NCBI RefSeq assembly: GCF_029024625.1
Contig: NZ_CP118953.1
Location: forward strand, 1 to 64,000
Source: Staphylococcus chromogenes
GTDB lineage: Bacteria > Bacillota > Bacilli > Staphylococcales > Staphylococcaceae
Direction: 5' to 3'
DNA length: 64,000 nucleotides
Within the stretch, counting starts at the first letter, position 1. The number at the start of each line of letters is the position of its first letter. The notes under the pieces are model-generated. The model was not told the DNA's origin, did no database searches, and was given only the letters and a program-made list of their open reading frames with translations. The translations under genes were made by a program, and so were the position numbers. Positions 14,102 through 23,943 of this stretch are shown piece after piece.

Positions 14102-14794
14102 ATGGCTTACGTGACGTTCAAACAAGGGATTAAAGATTGTATCCCGACGTTACTCGGATATGCGGGTATAGGATTTTCCTTTGGCATTGTCGGTGTAGCT
14201 TCAGGTTTTGGCGTATTAGAAATTGCGCTTTTATCTATACTTGTTTATGCAGGTGCAGCGCAATTTATTATTATTGCGCTCATGGCTGTGCATACCCCCG
14301 TTTGGATTATTGTGCTTACGGCTTTAGTCGTGAATAGTCGCATGTTTTTACTCAGCATGACGCTTGCGCCAAGTTTTAAAAATGAACCTTTGTGGCATCG
14401 TATCGGCATGGGTACATTGCTCACTGATGAAACTTTTGGTATTGCCATCGCCCCGCATTCTAAAGGAGTGTTTATAGGGCGTCAGTGGATGCATGGTATC
14501 AATCTAACGGCTTATCTTTTTTGGATTTTGATTTGTATTTTGGGTGCCTTGTTAGGAGATATTTTACATAACCCGGAAGCGCTAGGTTTAGATTATGCCA
14601 TTATTGCGATGTTCATCTTTCTAATGCTAAGTCAATTTGAAGGCGTGACAAAAACTAAACTGCGGATATATCTCTATCTCGTAGGTATCGTGACAGTGAT
14701 GATGTTACTGTTAAGTGTAGTGATGCCGTCTTATATCGCTATTCTATTATCATCAATGCTTGCGGCATGTGTAGGGGTGGTGATGGAGCGATGA
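14102..14794 (+). CDS. azlC: AzlC-type branched-chain amino acid exporter, large subunit
   Basis: Large permease subunit of the AzlCD family, which exports branched-chain amino acids and analogues such as azaleucine. The 230-residue product has a GIGFSFGIVG segment, the conserved AQFIIIALMA and NSRMFLLSM motifs, and about five to six membrane helices. ATG 14102 is chosen because AAGGGGG (14087-14093) lies 8 nt upstream; an in-frame ATG at 14069 is directly after the -10 box. It overlaps azlD by four bases, as expected for a two-subunit transporter. Confidence 0.9.
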   Translation: MAYVTFKQGIKDCIPTLLGYAGIGFSFGIVGVASGFGVLEIALLSILVYAGAAQFIIIALMAVHTPVWIIVLTALVVNSRMFLLSMTLAPSFKNEPLWHRIGMGTLLTDETFGIAIAPHSKGVFIGRQWMHGINLTAYLFWILICILGALLGDILHNPEALGLDYAIIAMFIFLMLSQFEGVTKTKLRIYLYLVGIVTVMMLLLSVVMPSYIAILLSSMLAACVGVVMER

Positions 14795-15117
14795 TGTATA
14801 TCTTATGGACGATTATTTTATCAGGTGTTGGGACGTTGATTTTACGTATTACACCGTTCATCGCGATTTCAAAATTAGAACTTTCTGATCGCATCATTCA
14901 ATGGCTCTCTTTTATTCCCATCACGTTATTTACAGCACTAGTTGTAGATGGCTTCATCCTGCAACAACAAGGACAATGGGGTTATCAGTTCAATTGGATT
15001 TTTCTATGGAGTGCGTTGCCGACCGCACTGGCTGCATTACTCTCTAGAAGTTTGACTGTTACGGTGATTGTCGGTATTGTTACTGTCGCTATACTTCGAC
15101 TATTTTTGTCGTATTAA
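14791..15117 (+). CDS. azlD: AzlD-type branched-chain amino acid exporter, small subunit
   Basis: Small membrane partner of AzlC, 108 residues with four hydrophobic segments and the family motif RITPFIAISKLELSDRI near the N-terminus. The ATG overlaps the azlC stop (ATGATG), implying translational coupling. An in-frame ATG at 14767 would add eight residues without a better ribosome-binding site. Transcription probably ends before the SAM riboswitch of metX. Confidence 0.87.
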   Translation: MMYILWTIILSGVGTLILRITPFIAISKLELSDRIIQWLSFIPITLFTALVVDGFILQQQGQWGYQFNWIFLWSALPTALAALLSRSLTVTVIVGIVTVAILRLFLSY

Positions 15118-15123
15118 AACAAT

Positions 15124-15328
15124 TTGCAAGAATATTCTGAATGCGTTATGATAACTAATAATTGAATAGAACAAGCTTATTAAGAGAAGTTGAGGGATTT
15201 GGCCCTGTGATGCTTCAGCAACCACTTAGAAATAAGTACGGTGCTACAACCAACGAAAGAATCGAGTGATAAGTCGTTTATCGTTAATTTGAGTTGTATT
15301 GTCGTACTTAGGCAATACAACTTTTTTA
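15124..15328 (+). promoter_or_regulatory. metX promoter and SAM-I (S-box) riboswitch
   Basis: Promoter TTGCAA (15124-15129), 17 bp, TATGAT (15147-15152). The aptamer runs from about 15171 and shows the S-box core TTAAGAGAAGTTGAGGGA, the GGCCC and CAGCAACC segments and GGTGCTA. It ends in a terminator hairpin, AGTTGTATTG (15292-15301) / CAATACAACT (15313-15322), plus six T. SAM binding should terminate transcription of the downstream methionine-pathway gene. Confidence 0.93.
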
Positions 15329-15351
15329 TATTTTTAGAGGGAGGGCATACT

Positions 15352-16317
15352 TTGGCGGAATATAAAGTAGATACGTTATATTTAGGAGAATTTACGATGG
15401 AATCTGGAGAAACGATAAATAATTTACAATTGAGATATGAACATGTCGGTCATCCGGGGCAACCCCTCGTTTTGGTTTGTCACGCCTTAACAGGTAATCA
15501 TTTAACTTACGGTACGGAGGAACATCCGGGGTGGTGGCGCGAAATAATCGATGGGGGTTATATGCCTTTTCACGACTATCAGTTTTTGACATTTAATGTG
15601 ATTGGAAGCCCGTTTGGTTCTAGCTCTCGTCTCACGGAAGAAAACTTTCCTATGCGACTGACGATTCGAGACATTGTCCGTGCGATTGAGCTCGGCTTAC
15701 AAGCATTGCAATTTGAAAAAATAGAAGTATTGATTGGTGCTTCACTCGGTGGGATGCAAGTGATGGAGTTATTATACAATCAGAAATTTATTGTAAAAAA
15801 AGCAGTTATTCTTGCCGCAACTGCTAAAACCTCGTCTTACTCCCGAGCTTTCAATGAAATCGCACGTCAAGCGATTCATTTAGGGGGTAGGGAAGGCTTA
15901 AGTATAGCACGTCAACTGGGGTTTTTAACTTATCGCTCTTCTAAAAGTTATGAAGCCCGCTTCACGCCTGACGAAGTCGTAACATATCAAAAACATCAAG
16001 GCGATAAATTTAAAAATACGTTCGATTTAAACTGTTACCTGACACTGCTCGACGTCTTAGATAGTCATGATGTGTTCCGTGGGCGCGAGGATGTCTCTGA
16101 CGTTTTTCAATCCTTAAATACAAAAGTGTTAACGATGGGTTTCACGGATGATTTATTATATCCAGACGATCAAGTCGCAGCGCTAGGAGAGTACTTCCAA
16201 TATCATCGTCATTTCTTCGTGCCAGATAATGTCGGACATGATGGTTTTTTACTTAACTTCAATGATTGGGCCCCGTATTTATATCACTTTTTAGAACTTT
16301 CAAGATTCAGACGCTAA
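15352..16317 (+). CDS. metX: Homoserine O-acetyltransferase family protein (MetX)
   Basis: Alpha/beta-hydrolase acyltransferase, predicted to acetylate homoserine in methionine synthesis. The 321-residue protein has LVCHALTGNHL, the nucleophile elbow GASLGGMQ (Ser131), and C-terminal Asp (DDLLYPDDQ) and His (NVGHDGFL) of the triad. The start is TTG 15352, 6 nt after AGAGGGAGGG (15336-15345). The open frame continues upstream through the riboswitch terminator, but that part is untranslated leader. SAM-I control supports the methionine role. Very close to the S. aureus gene at the same locus. Confidence 0.9.
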   Translation: MAEYKVDTLYLGEFTMESGETINNLQLRYEHVGHPGQPLVLVCHALTGNHLTYGTEEHPGWWREIIDGGYMPFHDYQFLTFNVIGSPFGSSSRLTEENFPMRLTIRDIVRAIELGLQALQFEKIEVLIGASLGGMQVMELLYNQKFIVKKAVILAATAKTSSYSRAFNEIARQAIHLGGREGLSIARQLGFLTYRSSKSYEARFTPDEVVTYQKHQGDKFKNTFDLNCYLTLLDVLDSHDVFRGREDVSDVFQSLNTKVLTMGFTDDLLYPDDQVAALGEYFQYHRHFFVPDNVGHDGFLLNFNDWAPYLYHFLELSRFRR

Positions 16318-16356
16318 ACTTAGACGAATATGTTACATTTTTGTTATAATTATGTA

Positions 16357-16480
16357 AATGAGGTGCACAGAGGTGGGCTGTATTTGAGTTGAAATAACTG
16401 AAATACAGCTCCACTATTGTTAACAATCTATTACAAAGCTTATTGTGGGTAACCTCCTCTTCGTAAAAGCCTCAATACAA
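16357..16480 (+). ncRNA. Candidate structured small RNA between metX and yybS
   Basis: A consensus TATAAT (16345-16350) is followed by sequence with strong secondary structure and no ORF. The arms GCTGTATTT (16377-16385) and AAATACAGC (16401-16409) close around AGTT/AACT to give a long hairpin. Outer segments AGAGG (16369-16373) and CCTCT (16456-16460), and GAGG (16360) and CCTC (16470-16473), can pair. I do not recognise the family. The 3' end lacks a clear T-run terminator, so limits are approximate. Confidence 0.35.
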
Positions 16481-16588
16481 CTATTTTAAGCTTGTCAAAA
16501 TATAGATGGTAAAAATGAAAGCGATGAAAGAGAGGGACACTCAATTTAATGCGCCCTTTACATCGCCATAGTTTCACTTTGACGTCTG

Positions 16589-16617
16589 TTGTAAACCCTT
16601 GTCAAAGCCTGTAAAAT
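16589..16617 (+). promoter_or_regulatory. Promoter of yybS-gdpP-rplI
   Basis: TTGTAA (16589-16594), 17 bp, TAAAAT (16612-16617). Its predicted start near 16624 lies downstream of the GTG at 16619, favouring the TTG start at 16652. Confidence 0.55.
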
Positions 16618-16651
16618 AGTGACTATAAATCTAAGTTTGGAAGTGGCGTTA

Positions 16652-17557
16652 TTGTTTTCGAAAATTAAACCTAAAGAAACCCTTTTAGGTACCTTAGCCT
16701 TAATTGTGGTAGCTTTAGTCATGCATTTTATGCCAGTGCTAGGCGTTATCATTATCTTTTTTGCACCGCTTCCAGGAATCATTCTTTGGTACCGCTCTAA
16801 ATATTCATTCGGTTTTGCAGCGCTCATTTCGATTATGGTTGCAACACTGACGGGGAGTTTGTTTGTACAAACCTTTATGATTATTTTACTCCTCGCGAGT
16901 TTAGTCATTAGTCAGTTATTAATCCAAAGAGTTTCTAAGGAACGCATATTGTATATTGTCACGATGGTGACGAGTATTGTGACGTTAGGTGCAATGATGA
17001 TTTTACAAAGCATCAGAATGTTTCCCTATGCGCATGAATTGTTAGAACCTTATAGAAAAGTTGTTAACGAAGCAATTCGAATAGAAAATTTAGATGCCCA
17101 ATCTTCAAAAGTGTTGGAAGCATCTGTAGAACAAATGGCAATCCAAATGCCAGCGTTTATTGTAGTGGGTCTCACGTTGTTCTTTATGTTGTCGTTACTC
17201 ATTATTTTTCCGATTTTACGTCAATTTAAAGTAGCAACGCCGGTATATCGACCTTTATATTTATGGCAATTAAGTAAATCTATCTTTATTATATATGCCA
17301 TTGCTTTGCTCGTAAGCATTGTGACAGAACCATCAACAACGGCTCAAAGCATCAGTTTAAACTTTATCATCGTCTTAGGTTTCTTACTTGTCATTCAAGG
17401 TTTAAGTTTTATTCATTATGCTTGTACACTTAAAAAGTTTCCAATAGGTGTGACAGTCCTTTTAATTATTGTAGGGATTTTCGCATATCCACTTACACGC
17501 CTGATTGGCTTGTTAGATCTTGGATTAAACTTAAAAAGCATGCTTAAAAAACGTTGA
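16652..17557 (+). CDS. yybS: YybS-family (DUF2232) membrane protein
   Basis: Polytopic membrane protein of the DUF2232 family, always found upstream of gdpP in staphylococci and bacilli; molecular function unknown. About eight hydrophobic helices are visible, starting with LLGTLALIVVALVMHF, and there is a hydrophilic loop around residues 125-170. The chosen TTG start (301 residues) has GGAAGTGG upstream and lies after the predicted transcription start; GTG 16619 is the longest-frame alternative. The stop overlaps the gdpP ribosome-binding region. Confidence 0.8.
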   Translation: MFSKIKPKETLLGTLALIVVALVMHFMPVLGVIIIFFAPLPGIILWYRSKYSFGFAALISIMVATLTGSLFVQTFMIILLLASLVISQLLIQRVSKERILYIVTMVTSIVTLGAMMILQSIRMFPYAHELLEPYRKVVNEAIRIENLDAQSSKVLEASVEQMAIQMPAFIVVGLTLFFMLSLLIIFPILRQFKVATPVYRPLYLWQLSKSIFIIYAIALLVSIVTEPSTTAQSISLNFIIVLGFLLVIQGLSFIHYACTLKKFPIGVTVLLIIVGIFAYPLTRLIGLLDLGLNLKSMLKKR

Positions 17558-17568
17558 GAGGTGACAAA

Positions 17569-19536
17569 ATGAAACGTCAATCGGTAAAGAAATCGTTACT
17601 CTTACCTTTTATATTGATTACGTTAATCGCGATTGCCAGTGTTGGTGTAAGCTTTTTCTTTAGTGTCGTATTTGGTTTTATCGCTGCGATAACACTGTTT
17701 ATCGTGTTGATTGTGTGTGCTTTTTTATTTAGATGGACGTTTAAAAAACTAGATACGTACTTAGAAGATTTAAGTGGAAAAGTGACATTAGCGAGCAATC
17801 ATGCTGTTAAAAATATGCCAATTGGGATTATTGTGTTAAACCAAAATGACCAAATCGAATGGATGAATCAATTTCTATCAGAACGGACAGAGCGTAACGT
17901 TATTTCCGATCCAATCAATGAAGTGTATCCCAACATACTGAAGCAATTGGATAAGGCGAAAGAAATTGAACTCACGCAAAATGGCTATACCTATCGTGTG
18001 AAATATTCCAAAAACGAAGGGATTTTATATTTCTTAGACATTACAGAAGAAGCGGAAATTAACAAAGCCTACGAAGATGAGCAACCGATTATCGCAACAC
18101 TCTTTTTAGATAACTACGATGAAATTACGCAAAATATGAATGATACGCAGCGTTCTGAAATCAACTCTATGGTGACACGTGTGATTAGCCGATGGGCACA
18201 AGAACATAACGTTTATTTTAAGCGTTACAGTTCTGATCAGTTTGTGGCTTACTTGAATCGTCGGATTTTGCGTGAAATCGAGGAAACCAACTTTGATATT
18301 TTAAGTCAGTTGCGTGAAAAGAGCGTCGGCTATCGTGCACAGTTAACGCTCAGTATTGGGGTTGGGGAAGGATCAGAAAACTTAATCGATCTTGGCGAAA
18401 TGTCGCAATCTGGCTTAGACTTAGCTCTAGGACGTGGGGGAGACCAAGTGGCGATTAAAAGTGCGAACGGTAATGTGCGCTTTTACGGCGGTAAGACTGA
18501 CCCGATGGAAAAACGGACACGTGTGCGTGCTCGAGTGATTTCTCACGCGCTCAAAGATATTTTACTTGAAGGCGACAAGGTCATCGTGATGGGGCATACA
18601 CGACCGGATTTAGATGCGATTGGGGCAGCAATCGGTGTCACACGTTTTGCGATGATGAATAACCTCGAATCCTATATCGTTCTCAATGACTCAGATATCG
18701 ATCCGACATTACGTCGTGTGATGGACGAAATCGATCAAAAACCTGAGCTCAAAGAACGTTTTGTCACATCAGATGAAGCGTGGGATATGATGACGAGCAA
18801 AACAACTTTAGTCATTGTAGATACGCATAAACCTGAAATGGTCATCGATAAAGATATTTTAAATAAAGCGAACCGTAAAGTCGTCATCGATCATCATCGA
18901 CGCGGGGAAGACTTTATCGCCAATCCTTTATTAATTTATATGGAACCTTATGCAAGTTCTACAGCTGAACTTGTGACGGAGTTGTTAGAGTATCAAACGA
19001 CAGAACAACGTTTGACACGTTTAGAGTCGACAGTGATGTATGCGGGTATTATTGTAGATACACGTAATTTTACGCTTCGTACGGGTTCACGTACCTTTGA
19101 TGCGGCGAGCTATTTACGCGCGCACGGCGCAGATACGATTTTAACGCAACATTTCTTAAAAGATGATATCGATACGTATATCAAACGTTCAGAGTTAATA
19201 CGTACGGTGAATCTGCAAGACAATGGCATCGCGATAGCCCATGGCGACGAGGATCAAATTTATCATCCTGTGACAGTGGCTCAAGCTGCAGATGAATTGT
19301 TAAGTTTAGATGGCGTTGAAGCCTCATACGTGGTCGCTAAGCGTGAAGATGATGTTATCGGGATCTCTGCCCGCTCTCTAGGTGAATTTAATGTGCAGTT
19401 GACGATGGAAGCGCTTGGCGGGGGCGGTCATTTAACAAATGCCGCGACGCAAATGAAAGACGTTACCGTCGAACAGGCCATTGAACAATTACAAACAGCC
19501 ATCCAAGAACAAATTGATAGGAGTGATAATGCATGA
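17569..19536 (+). CDS. gdpP: Cyclic-di-AMP phosphodiesterase GdpP
   Basis: Hydrolyses c-di-AMP to pApA, setting osmotic and beta-lactam tolerance. The 655-residue product has two N-terminal transmembrane helices, a degenerate PAS domain, a degenerate GGDEF domain (about 170-305) and a DHH/DHHA1 phosphodiesterase. Catalytic residues are visible: H343, D347 and D349 in [14 protein letters not shown] near residue 441, and [10 protein letters not shown] in DHHA1. Length equals the S. aureus enzyme. ATG 17569 follows AGAGGTGA. It overlaps rplI by four bases. Confidence 0.95.
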   Translation: MKRQSVKKSLLLPFILITLIAIASVGVSFFFSVVFGFIAAITLFIVLIVCAFLFRWTFKKLDTYLEDLSGKVTLASNHAVKNMPIGIIVLNQNDQIEWMNQFLSERTERNVISDPINEVYPNILKQLDKAKEIELTQNGYTYRVKYSKNEGILYFLDITEEAEINKAYEDEQPIIATLFLDNYDEITQNMNDTQRSEINSMVTRVISRWAQEHNVYFKRYSSDQFVAYLNRRILREIEETNFDILSQLREKSVGYRAQLTLSIGVGEGSENLIDLGEMSQSGLDLALGRGGDQVAIKSANGNVRFYGGKTDPMEKRTRVRARVISHALKDILLEGDKVIVMGHTRPDLDAIGAAIGVTRFAMMNNLESYIVLNDSDIDPTLRRVMDEIDQKPELKERFVTSDEAWDMMTSKTTLVIVDTHKPEMVIDKDILNKANRKVVIDHHRRGEDFIANPLLIYMEPYASSTAELVTELLEYQTTEQRLTRLESTVMYAGIIVDTRNFTLRTGSRTFDAASYLRAHGADTILTQHFLKDDIDTYIKRSELIRTVNLQDNGIAIAHGDEDQIYHPVTVAQAADELLSLDGVEASYVVAKREDDVIGISARSLGEFNVQLTMEALGGGGHLTNAATQMKDVTVEQAIEQLQTAIQEQIDRSDNA

Positions 19537-19979
19537 AAGTAATTTTCACACAAGATGTTAAAGGTAAAGGTAAAAAAGGTGAAGTTAAAAACGTACCAGT
19601 CGGTTACGCAAACAACTTTTTAATTAAAAACAACTATGCGGTCGAAGCGACACCTGGAAACCTTAAAAAGTTAGAACAACAAAACAAACGTATTGAAAAA
19701 GACAAACAACAAGAATTAGACGATGCGAAAGCGTTAAAAGCTCAATTAGAAGATCTTGAAGTCGAAGTCACAGCAAAATCAGGAGAAAGCGGTAAACTCT
19801 TTGGTTCTGTGAGTACGAAACAAATCGCAGAAGCATTACACAAACAACATGGCATCAAAATAGATAAACGTAAAATGGAACTTTCACATGGTATTCAAGC
19901 GTTAGGCTATACGAACGTGCCAGTGAAACTTCATAAAGATGTAGAGGGCGTTATTCGCGTGCATACAGTTGAGAAATAA
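19533..19979 (+). CDS. rplI: 50S ribosomal protein L9
   Basis: Ribosomal protein bL9, 148 residues. It has the N-terminal RNA-binding domain ([21 protein letters not shown]), a long connecting helix and a C-terminal domain with GKLFGSVST. Start ATG overlaps the gdpP stop (ATGA). It is the last gene of the yybS-gdpP-rplI operon and is followed by a terminator. Confidence 0.97.
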   Translation: MKVIFTQDVKGKGKKGEVKNVPVGYANNFLIKNNYAVEATPGNLKKLEQQNKRIEKDKQQELDDAKALKAQLEDLEVEVTAKSGESGKLFGSVSTKQIAEALHKQHGIKIDKRKMELSHGIQALGYTNVPVKLHKDVEGVIRVHTVEK

Positions 19980-20000
19980 AACTTTCTCATAATTTATGAT

Positions 20001-20058
20001 TTAAGGGAGTAGGATAGAAATCGATGAGATTTCAAGATTCTACCCCCTTAATTTTTTT
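20001..20058 (+). terminator. Terminator after rplI, related to the dispersed staphylococcal repeat
   Basis: TTAAGGGAGTAG (20001-20012) pairs with CTACCCCCTTAA (20040-20051), followed by seven T. The internal sequence GGATAGAAATC resembles the GGGACAGAAATC repeat seen at 45561, so this is probably a worn copy of the same element used as a terminator. Confidence 0.7.
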
Positions 20059-20063
20059 GTGAA

Positions 20064-20085
20064 CCACTATGAATAGTGGTAAAAT
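20064..20085 (+). promoter_or_regulatory. Inverted repeat and -10 element upstream of dnaB
   Basis: CCACTAT (20064-20070) and ATAGTGG (20073-20079) form an inverted repeat directly abutting TAAAAT (20080-20085). It could be an operator or a 5' structure; no regulator is identifiable. Confidence 0.3.
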
Positions 20086-20124
20086 ATGTAAAGTATCTAA
20101 AAGGACGTAAGGGAGGTTAATCGC

Positions 20125-21525
20125 ATGGATGGAATGTATGAGCATCAACAAATGCCCCATAGCAATGAAGCGGAACAATCCGTGTTAGGTGCGATATTTT
20201 TAGATCCAGAATTAATCGCTTCAACGCAAGAAATTCTTTTGCCGGAATCTTTTTATCGTACTGCACACCAACATATTTTCCGTGCGATGATGAACCTAAA
20301 TGAAGACGGTAATGACATTGACATTGTGACAGTGCTCGACCGTTTGACACAAGACGGGGTCATCAGTGAATCGGGTGGGCCTCAATATCTTGCTGAAATC
20401 ACATCCAATGTTCCGACGACGCGTAATATTCAATACTATACAGACGTCGTCTTTAAAAATGCAGTGAAGCGTAAGTTAATCCATACGGCGGATAGGATCG
20501 CGAACGATGGATATAACGAAGAGTTAGATATTGATACTGTATTAAATGATGCAGAGCGACGCATTTTAGAATTGTCTTCGACACGTGAGAGCGACGGGTT
20601 TAAAGATATTCGAGACGTTTTAGGCCAAGTGTATGATAATGCTGAAGCCCTCGATCAAAATAGCGGGCAAACCCCTGGGATTCCAACAGGTTATCGTGAT
20701 TTAGACCAAATGACGGCAGGATTTAATCGTAACGATTTGATTATATTAGCGGCACGTCCATCGGTAGGTAAGACTGCTTTCGCACTAAATATTGCGCAAA
20801 AAGTGGCCACGCATGAAGACCAATATACCGTAGGCATTTTCTCACTTGAAATGGGGGCGGACCAGTTAGCAACGCGTATGATTTGTAGCTCTGGGAATGT
20901 CGATTCGAATCGTTTACGGACAGGAACAATGACTGAAGAAGACTGGAATCGCTTTACGGTCGCTGTCGGGAAATTATCTCGTACGAAAATTTTCATCGAT
21001 GATACCCCTGGGATTCGCATTACAGACTTGCGCTCGAAATGCCGTCGTTTAAAACAAGAGCACGGACTTGATATGATTGTGATTGACTACTTGCAGTTAA
21101 TCCAAGGCAGTGGCTCACGTGCGTCAGATAACCGTCAACAAGAAGTCTCTGAAATTTCTCGTATGTTAAAAGGGATTGCTCGTGAACTTGAGTGCCCGGT
21201 CATTGCCCTTAGTCAGTTATCACGTGGGGTAGAACAACGTCAAGATAAACGTCCGATGATGAGTGACATACGTGAATCAGGATCTATTGAGCAAGATGCG
21301 GATATTGTTGCCTTTTTATATCGTGATGATTACTACAATCGTGGCGAAGGAGAAGAGGATGACGATGACGGAGGATTTGAACCCCAAACGAACGATGAAA
21401 ACGGTGAAATTGAAATCATCATCGCCAAGCAACGTAACGGCCCGACCGGTACAGTGAAACTACACTTCATGAAACAATATAATAAGTTTACAGACATTGA
21501 TTATGCCCACGCTGAAATGGGATAA
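20125..21525 (+). CDS. dnaB: Replicative DNA helicase (DnaB type; called DnaC in S. aureus)
   Basis: Hexameric replicative helicase. The 466-residue protein has the N-terminal DnaB collar domain (about 1-150), a linker and a RecA-like motor with Walker A ARPSVGKTAFAL and Walker B MIVIDYLQLI. An acidic stretch near residue 410 (EEDDDDGG) is shared with S. aureus. GGGAGG lies upstream of ATG 20125. Same length as the S. aureus helicase and same neighbours (rplI, purA). Confidence 0.96.
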   Translation: MDGMYEHQQMPHSNEAEQSVLGAIFLDPELIASTQEILLPESFYRTAHQHIFRAMMNLNEDGNDIDIVTVLDRLTQDGVISESGGPQYLAEITSNVPTTRNIQYYTDVVFKNAVKRKLIHTADRIANDGYNEELDIDTVLNDAERRILELSSTRESDGFKDIRDVLGQVYDNAEALDQNSGQTPGIPTGYRDLDQMTAGFNRNDLIILAARPSVGKTAFALNIAQKVATHEDQYTVGIFSLEMGADQLATRMICSSGNVDSNRLRTGTMTEEDWNRFTVAVGKLSRTKIFIDDTPGIRITDLRSKCRRLKQEHGLDMIVIDYLQLIQGSGSRASDNRQQEVSEISRMLKGIARELECPVIALSQLSRGVEQRQDKRPMMSDIRESGSIEQDADIVAFLYRDDYYNRGEGEEDDDDGGFEPQTNDENGEIEIIIAKQRNGPTGTVKLHFMKQYNKFTDIDYAHAEMG

Positions 21526-21547
21526 TAATACAATATAAAAATATTTT

Positions 21548-21590
21548 TCCGTACATTAAGCAAATTTTTGTTTTTAATGTACGGATTTTT
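21548..21590 (+). terminator. Terminator after dnaB
   Basis: Perfect 12-bp stem TCCGTACATTAA (21548-21559) / TTAATGTACGGA (21574-21585), then five T. Confidence 0.85.
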
Positions 21591-21731
21591 GTTCTTTTCC
21601 AAAGCCTGATTTCAACTTAAGTATGTTTTTGAAGAATTCTAGTTTTTGTCTTAAATAAGCTTATTATGCGCTGTGACAAGGTTAAATGAGATTTTCTAAT
21701 ATGTTTTTCTTAAGAGATGATTCTAAAATTT

Positions 21732-21777
21732 AACGTTCGTTTTTTGGTTTGCATTCCAACTGTGAGACTGGTAAAAT
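21732..21777 (+). promoter_or_regulatory. purA promoter with PurR-type box
   Basis: TTGCAT (21749-21754), 17 bp, TAAAAT (21772-21777). Just upstream, 21732-21745 reads on the minus strand as AAAACGAACGTT, matching the PurBox core CGAAC of Gram-positive PurR operators. Purine-responsive repression of purA is inferred. Confidence 0.6.
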
Positions 21778-21815
21778 ACACTTTGGTTAATTGAGAAAAC
21801 GTTGGAGGTGCTCTT

Positions 21816-23102
21816 ATGTCATCAATCGTAGTAGTTGGGACACAATGGGGAGACGAAGGAAAAGGTAAAATTACAGACTTTTTAGCAGAACAAGCAGATG
21901 TCATTACACGTTTTTCAGGCGGTAATAATGCAGGACACACAATCAAGTTTGACGGTGAAACGTACAAATTGCACTTAGTACCCTCAGGTATTTTCTATAA
22001 AGAAAAATTATCTGTTATTGGTAACGGTGTGGTTGTAGATCCTGTTGCATTATTAAAAGAATTAGACGGATTAAATGAACGTGGGGTTGCAACTGATAAC
22101 TTGCGCATTTCGAACCGTGCTCACGTCATCCTTCCATACCACTTAAAGCAAGACGAATTAGAAGAAGAACGTCGTGGTGATAATAAAATTGGTACGACGA
22201 AAAAAGGGATTGGCCCAGCCTACGTCGACAAAGCACAACGTATAGGTATTCGCATGGCAGACCTGTTAGATAAAGAAGTATTCGAACAACGCTTAAAAGA
22301 GAATTTAGCTTATAAAAATGATTACTTCCGAGGTATGTTTGAACAAGACGCACCTTCATTTGAAGAAATTTTTGAAGAATATTACGAAGCGGGTCAACGT
22401 TTAGCACCTTACGTGACAGATACTGCAAAAGTTTTAGATGATGCATTTGTCGCAAATGAAAAAGTATTGTTCGAAGGGGCACAAGGTGTCATGTTAGACA
22501 TCGACCACGGGACATATCCATTTGTCACTTCAAGTAATCCTGTCGCAGGGAACGTGACAGTAGGTACTGGCGTAGGTCCTACACAAGTTTCAAAAGTCGT
22601 TGGCGTATGTAAAGCTTACACATCACGTGTCGGCGATGGTCCATTCCCAACAGAACTTTTCGATGAAGATGGCCATCACATTCGTGAAATCGGCCGTGAA
22701 TATGGAACAACAACAGGTCGTCCTCGTCGTGTCGGTTGGTTTGACTCAGTCGTGTTACGTCACTCACGCCGTGTGAGCGGTATTACGGACTTATCTATCA
22801 ATTCGATTGATGTTTTAACAGGTTTAGATACAGTAAAAATCTGTACAGCTTACGAATTAGACGGTAAAGAAATTACAGAATACCCGGCGAACTTGAATGA
22901 TTTAAAACGTTGTAAGCCAATTTTTGAAGAATTACCAGGTTGGAAAGAAGATATTACAGGCGTACGTAGTCTAGACGAATTACCAGATAATGCACGTCGC
23001 TACTTAGAACGCATTTCTGAATTATGTAACGTCCACATCTCTATCTTCTCTGTCGGTCCTGACCGTAATCAAACGAATATCGTTGAAAAACTATGGATTT
23101 AA
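21816..23102 (+). CDS. purA: Adenylosuccinate synthetase
   Basis: Catalyses GTP-dependent ligation of aspartate to IMP, the first step from IMP to AMP. The 428-residue protein starts with the GTP-binding P-loop [11 protein letters not shown] and has [26 protein letters not shown] and the C-terminal [17 protein letters not shown] precedes the ATG. Monocistronic, with its own promoter and terminator. Confidence 0.97.
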   Translation: MSSIVVVGTQWGDEGKGKITDFLAEQADVITRFSGGNNAGHTIKFDGETYKLHLVPSGIFYKEKLSVIGNGVVVDPVALLKELDGLNERGVATDNLRISNRAHVILPYHLKQDELEEERRGDNKIGTTKKGIGPAYVDKAQRIGIRMADLLDKEVFEQRLKENLAYKNDYFRGMFEQDAPSFEEIFEEYYEAGQRLAPYVTDTAKVLDDAFVANEKVLFEGAQGVMLDIDHGTYPFVTSSNPVAGNVTVGTGVGPTQVSKVVGVCKAYTSRVGDGPFPTELFDEDGHHIREIGREYGTTTGRPRRVGWFDSVVLRHSRRVSGITDLSINSIDVLTGLDTVKICTAYELDGKEITEYPANLNDLKRCKPIFEELPGWKEDITGVRSLDELPDNARRYLERISELCNVHISIFSVGPDRNQTNIVEKLWI

Positions 23103-23110
23103 TCTTATAG

Positions 23111-23155
23111 AGGGAAGTCTAACCGTAACGTTGCGGTTAGACTTTCCTATTTTTG
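23111..23155 (+). terminator. Terminator after purA
   Basis: Long hairpin with arms beginning AGGGAAGTCTAACCG (23111) and CGGTTAGACTTTCCT (ending 23148), followed by ATTTTTG. Confidence 0.85.
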
Positions 23156-23179
23156 TTTTACATGAAGAAAAGACGCATA

Positions 23180-23464
23180 TTAGCGCGATTTAGACGTGGA
23201 TTTGTCATTGTGATGACGATCAAGTGCCGCCATATGTAAATCATGAATCATCGCAATCAGTGGTCGAATAATCATTTGAATACTTCCGATGACAAACAGT
23301 ACGGTGCCTTGAAAAACAGTTGTCTCTGAGAAAAATAAAAAGCTCCCAATTAAAAAGATGAGACCTAACACAACATCATTCAGTTGGTAGAGGGCTTTAT
23401 AAATAAATGATTTCGCATTTTTTTGTTCACTAAAGTTGAGTTGAGCTTGTGGCTTTTTTGGCAT
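23180..23464 (-). CDS. YrhK-domain small membrane protein
   Basis: 94-residue membrane protein of unknown function. It resembles the YrhK domain: two hydrophobic helices (VVLGLIFLIGSFLFF and GTVLFVIGSIQMIIRPLIAM) joined by a short turn, then a His/Lys-rich tail. I start at MPKKPQAQ because AGGAGGTACAG precedes it on the minus strand; the frame is open for another 21 codons upstream without a ribosome-binding site. It converges on purA. Family assignment is by pattern, so moderately sure. Confidence 0.65.
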   Translation of the reverse strand: MPKKPQAQLNFSEQKNAKSFIYKALYQLNDVVLGLIFLIGSFLFFSETTVFQGTVLFVIGSIQMIIRPLIAMIHDLHMAALDRHHNDKSTSKSR

Positions 23465-23704
23465 TTTATCTGTACCTCCTCGTATTGTTTGATTTACTTT
23501 ACCCGTTATTAAAAATAAAACTGACATTATGAGAGGACTTTTAGTTGAGGAACCCCCCCTTTAAATGTGAAAAATGTCTGATATTATAGTAAACTAACGC
23601 TTCACGCCATAAGTGAAACATATTGATATGACAGACTTTTGAGTGTGTTTTTAAACAATGTAAAGCGTATGTGAAAATTTATTGAAAAAAATTTAAAAAT
23701 TGTC

Positions 23705-23733
23705 TTGCACTCAGGAAATGGGGGTGCTATAAT
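23705..23733 (+). promoter_or_regulatory. tRNA operon promoter
   Basis: TTGCAC (23705-23710), 17 bp, TATAAT (23728-23733) with an extended TGC before the -10. Predicted start is about 13 nt before tRNA-Glu. Confidence 0.85.
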
Positions 23734-23752
23734 CAATCTTGTGTTCAAAAGA

Positions 23753-23827
23753 GGCTCCTTGGTCAAGCGGTTAAGACACCGCCCTTTCACGGCGGTAACA
23801 CGGGTTCGAGTCCCGTAGGAGTCACCA
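23753..23827 (+). tRNA. tRNA-Glu (TTC)
   Basis: Acceptor arms GGCTCCT (23753-23759) and AGGAGTC pair, with one G-T. The anticodon TTC is at 23786-23788 and the T-arm GGTTCGAGTCC is present. A73 and an encoded CCA (23825-23827) complete the gene. Confidence 0.95.
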
Positions 23828-23833
23828 TGATAT

Positions 23834-23907
23834 GGTCCCGTAGTGGAGCGGTTTAACACGCCTGCCTGTCACGCAGGAGATCGCGGGTTCGATTCCCGTC
23901 GGGACCG
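23834..23907 (+). tRNA. tRNA-Asp (GTC)
   Basis: Acceptor GGTCCCG (23834-23840) pairs with CGGGACC (23900-23906), discriminator G at 23907. The anticodon GTC is at 23868-23870 between CCTGC and GCAGG. The 3' CCA is not encoded (CTA follows). Confidence 0.95.
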
Positions 23908-23912
23908 CTAAT

Positions 23913-23943
23913 TGCTCATCCAAATATGGATGGGCATTTTTTT
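23913..23943 (+). terminator. Terminator after tRNA-Asp
   Basis: TGCTCATCC (23913-23921) / GGATGGGCA (23928-23936) with a 6-nt loop and a T run. Confidence 0.88.

Noticed and set aside
15241..15351. N-terminal extension of MetX
   Set aside because: This stretch is the SAM riboswitch and its terminator; TTG 15352 has the ribosome-binding site and matches the family N-terminus.
16558..16908. Minus-strand 116-codon ORF opposite yybS
   Set aside because: Shadow of the yybS gene; no ribosome-binding site and low-complexity antisense composition.
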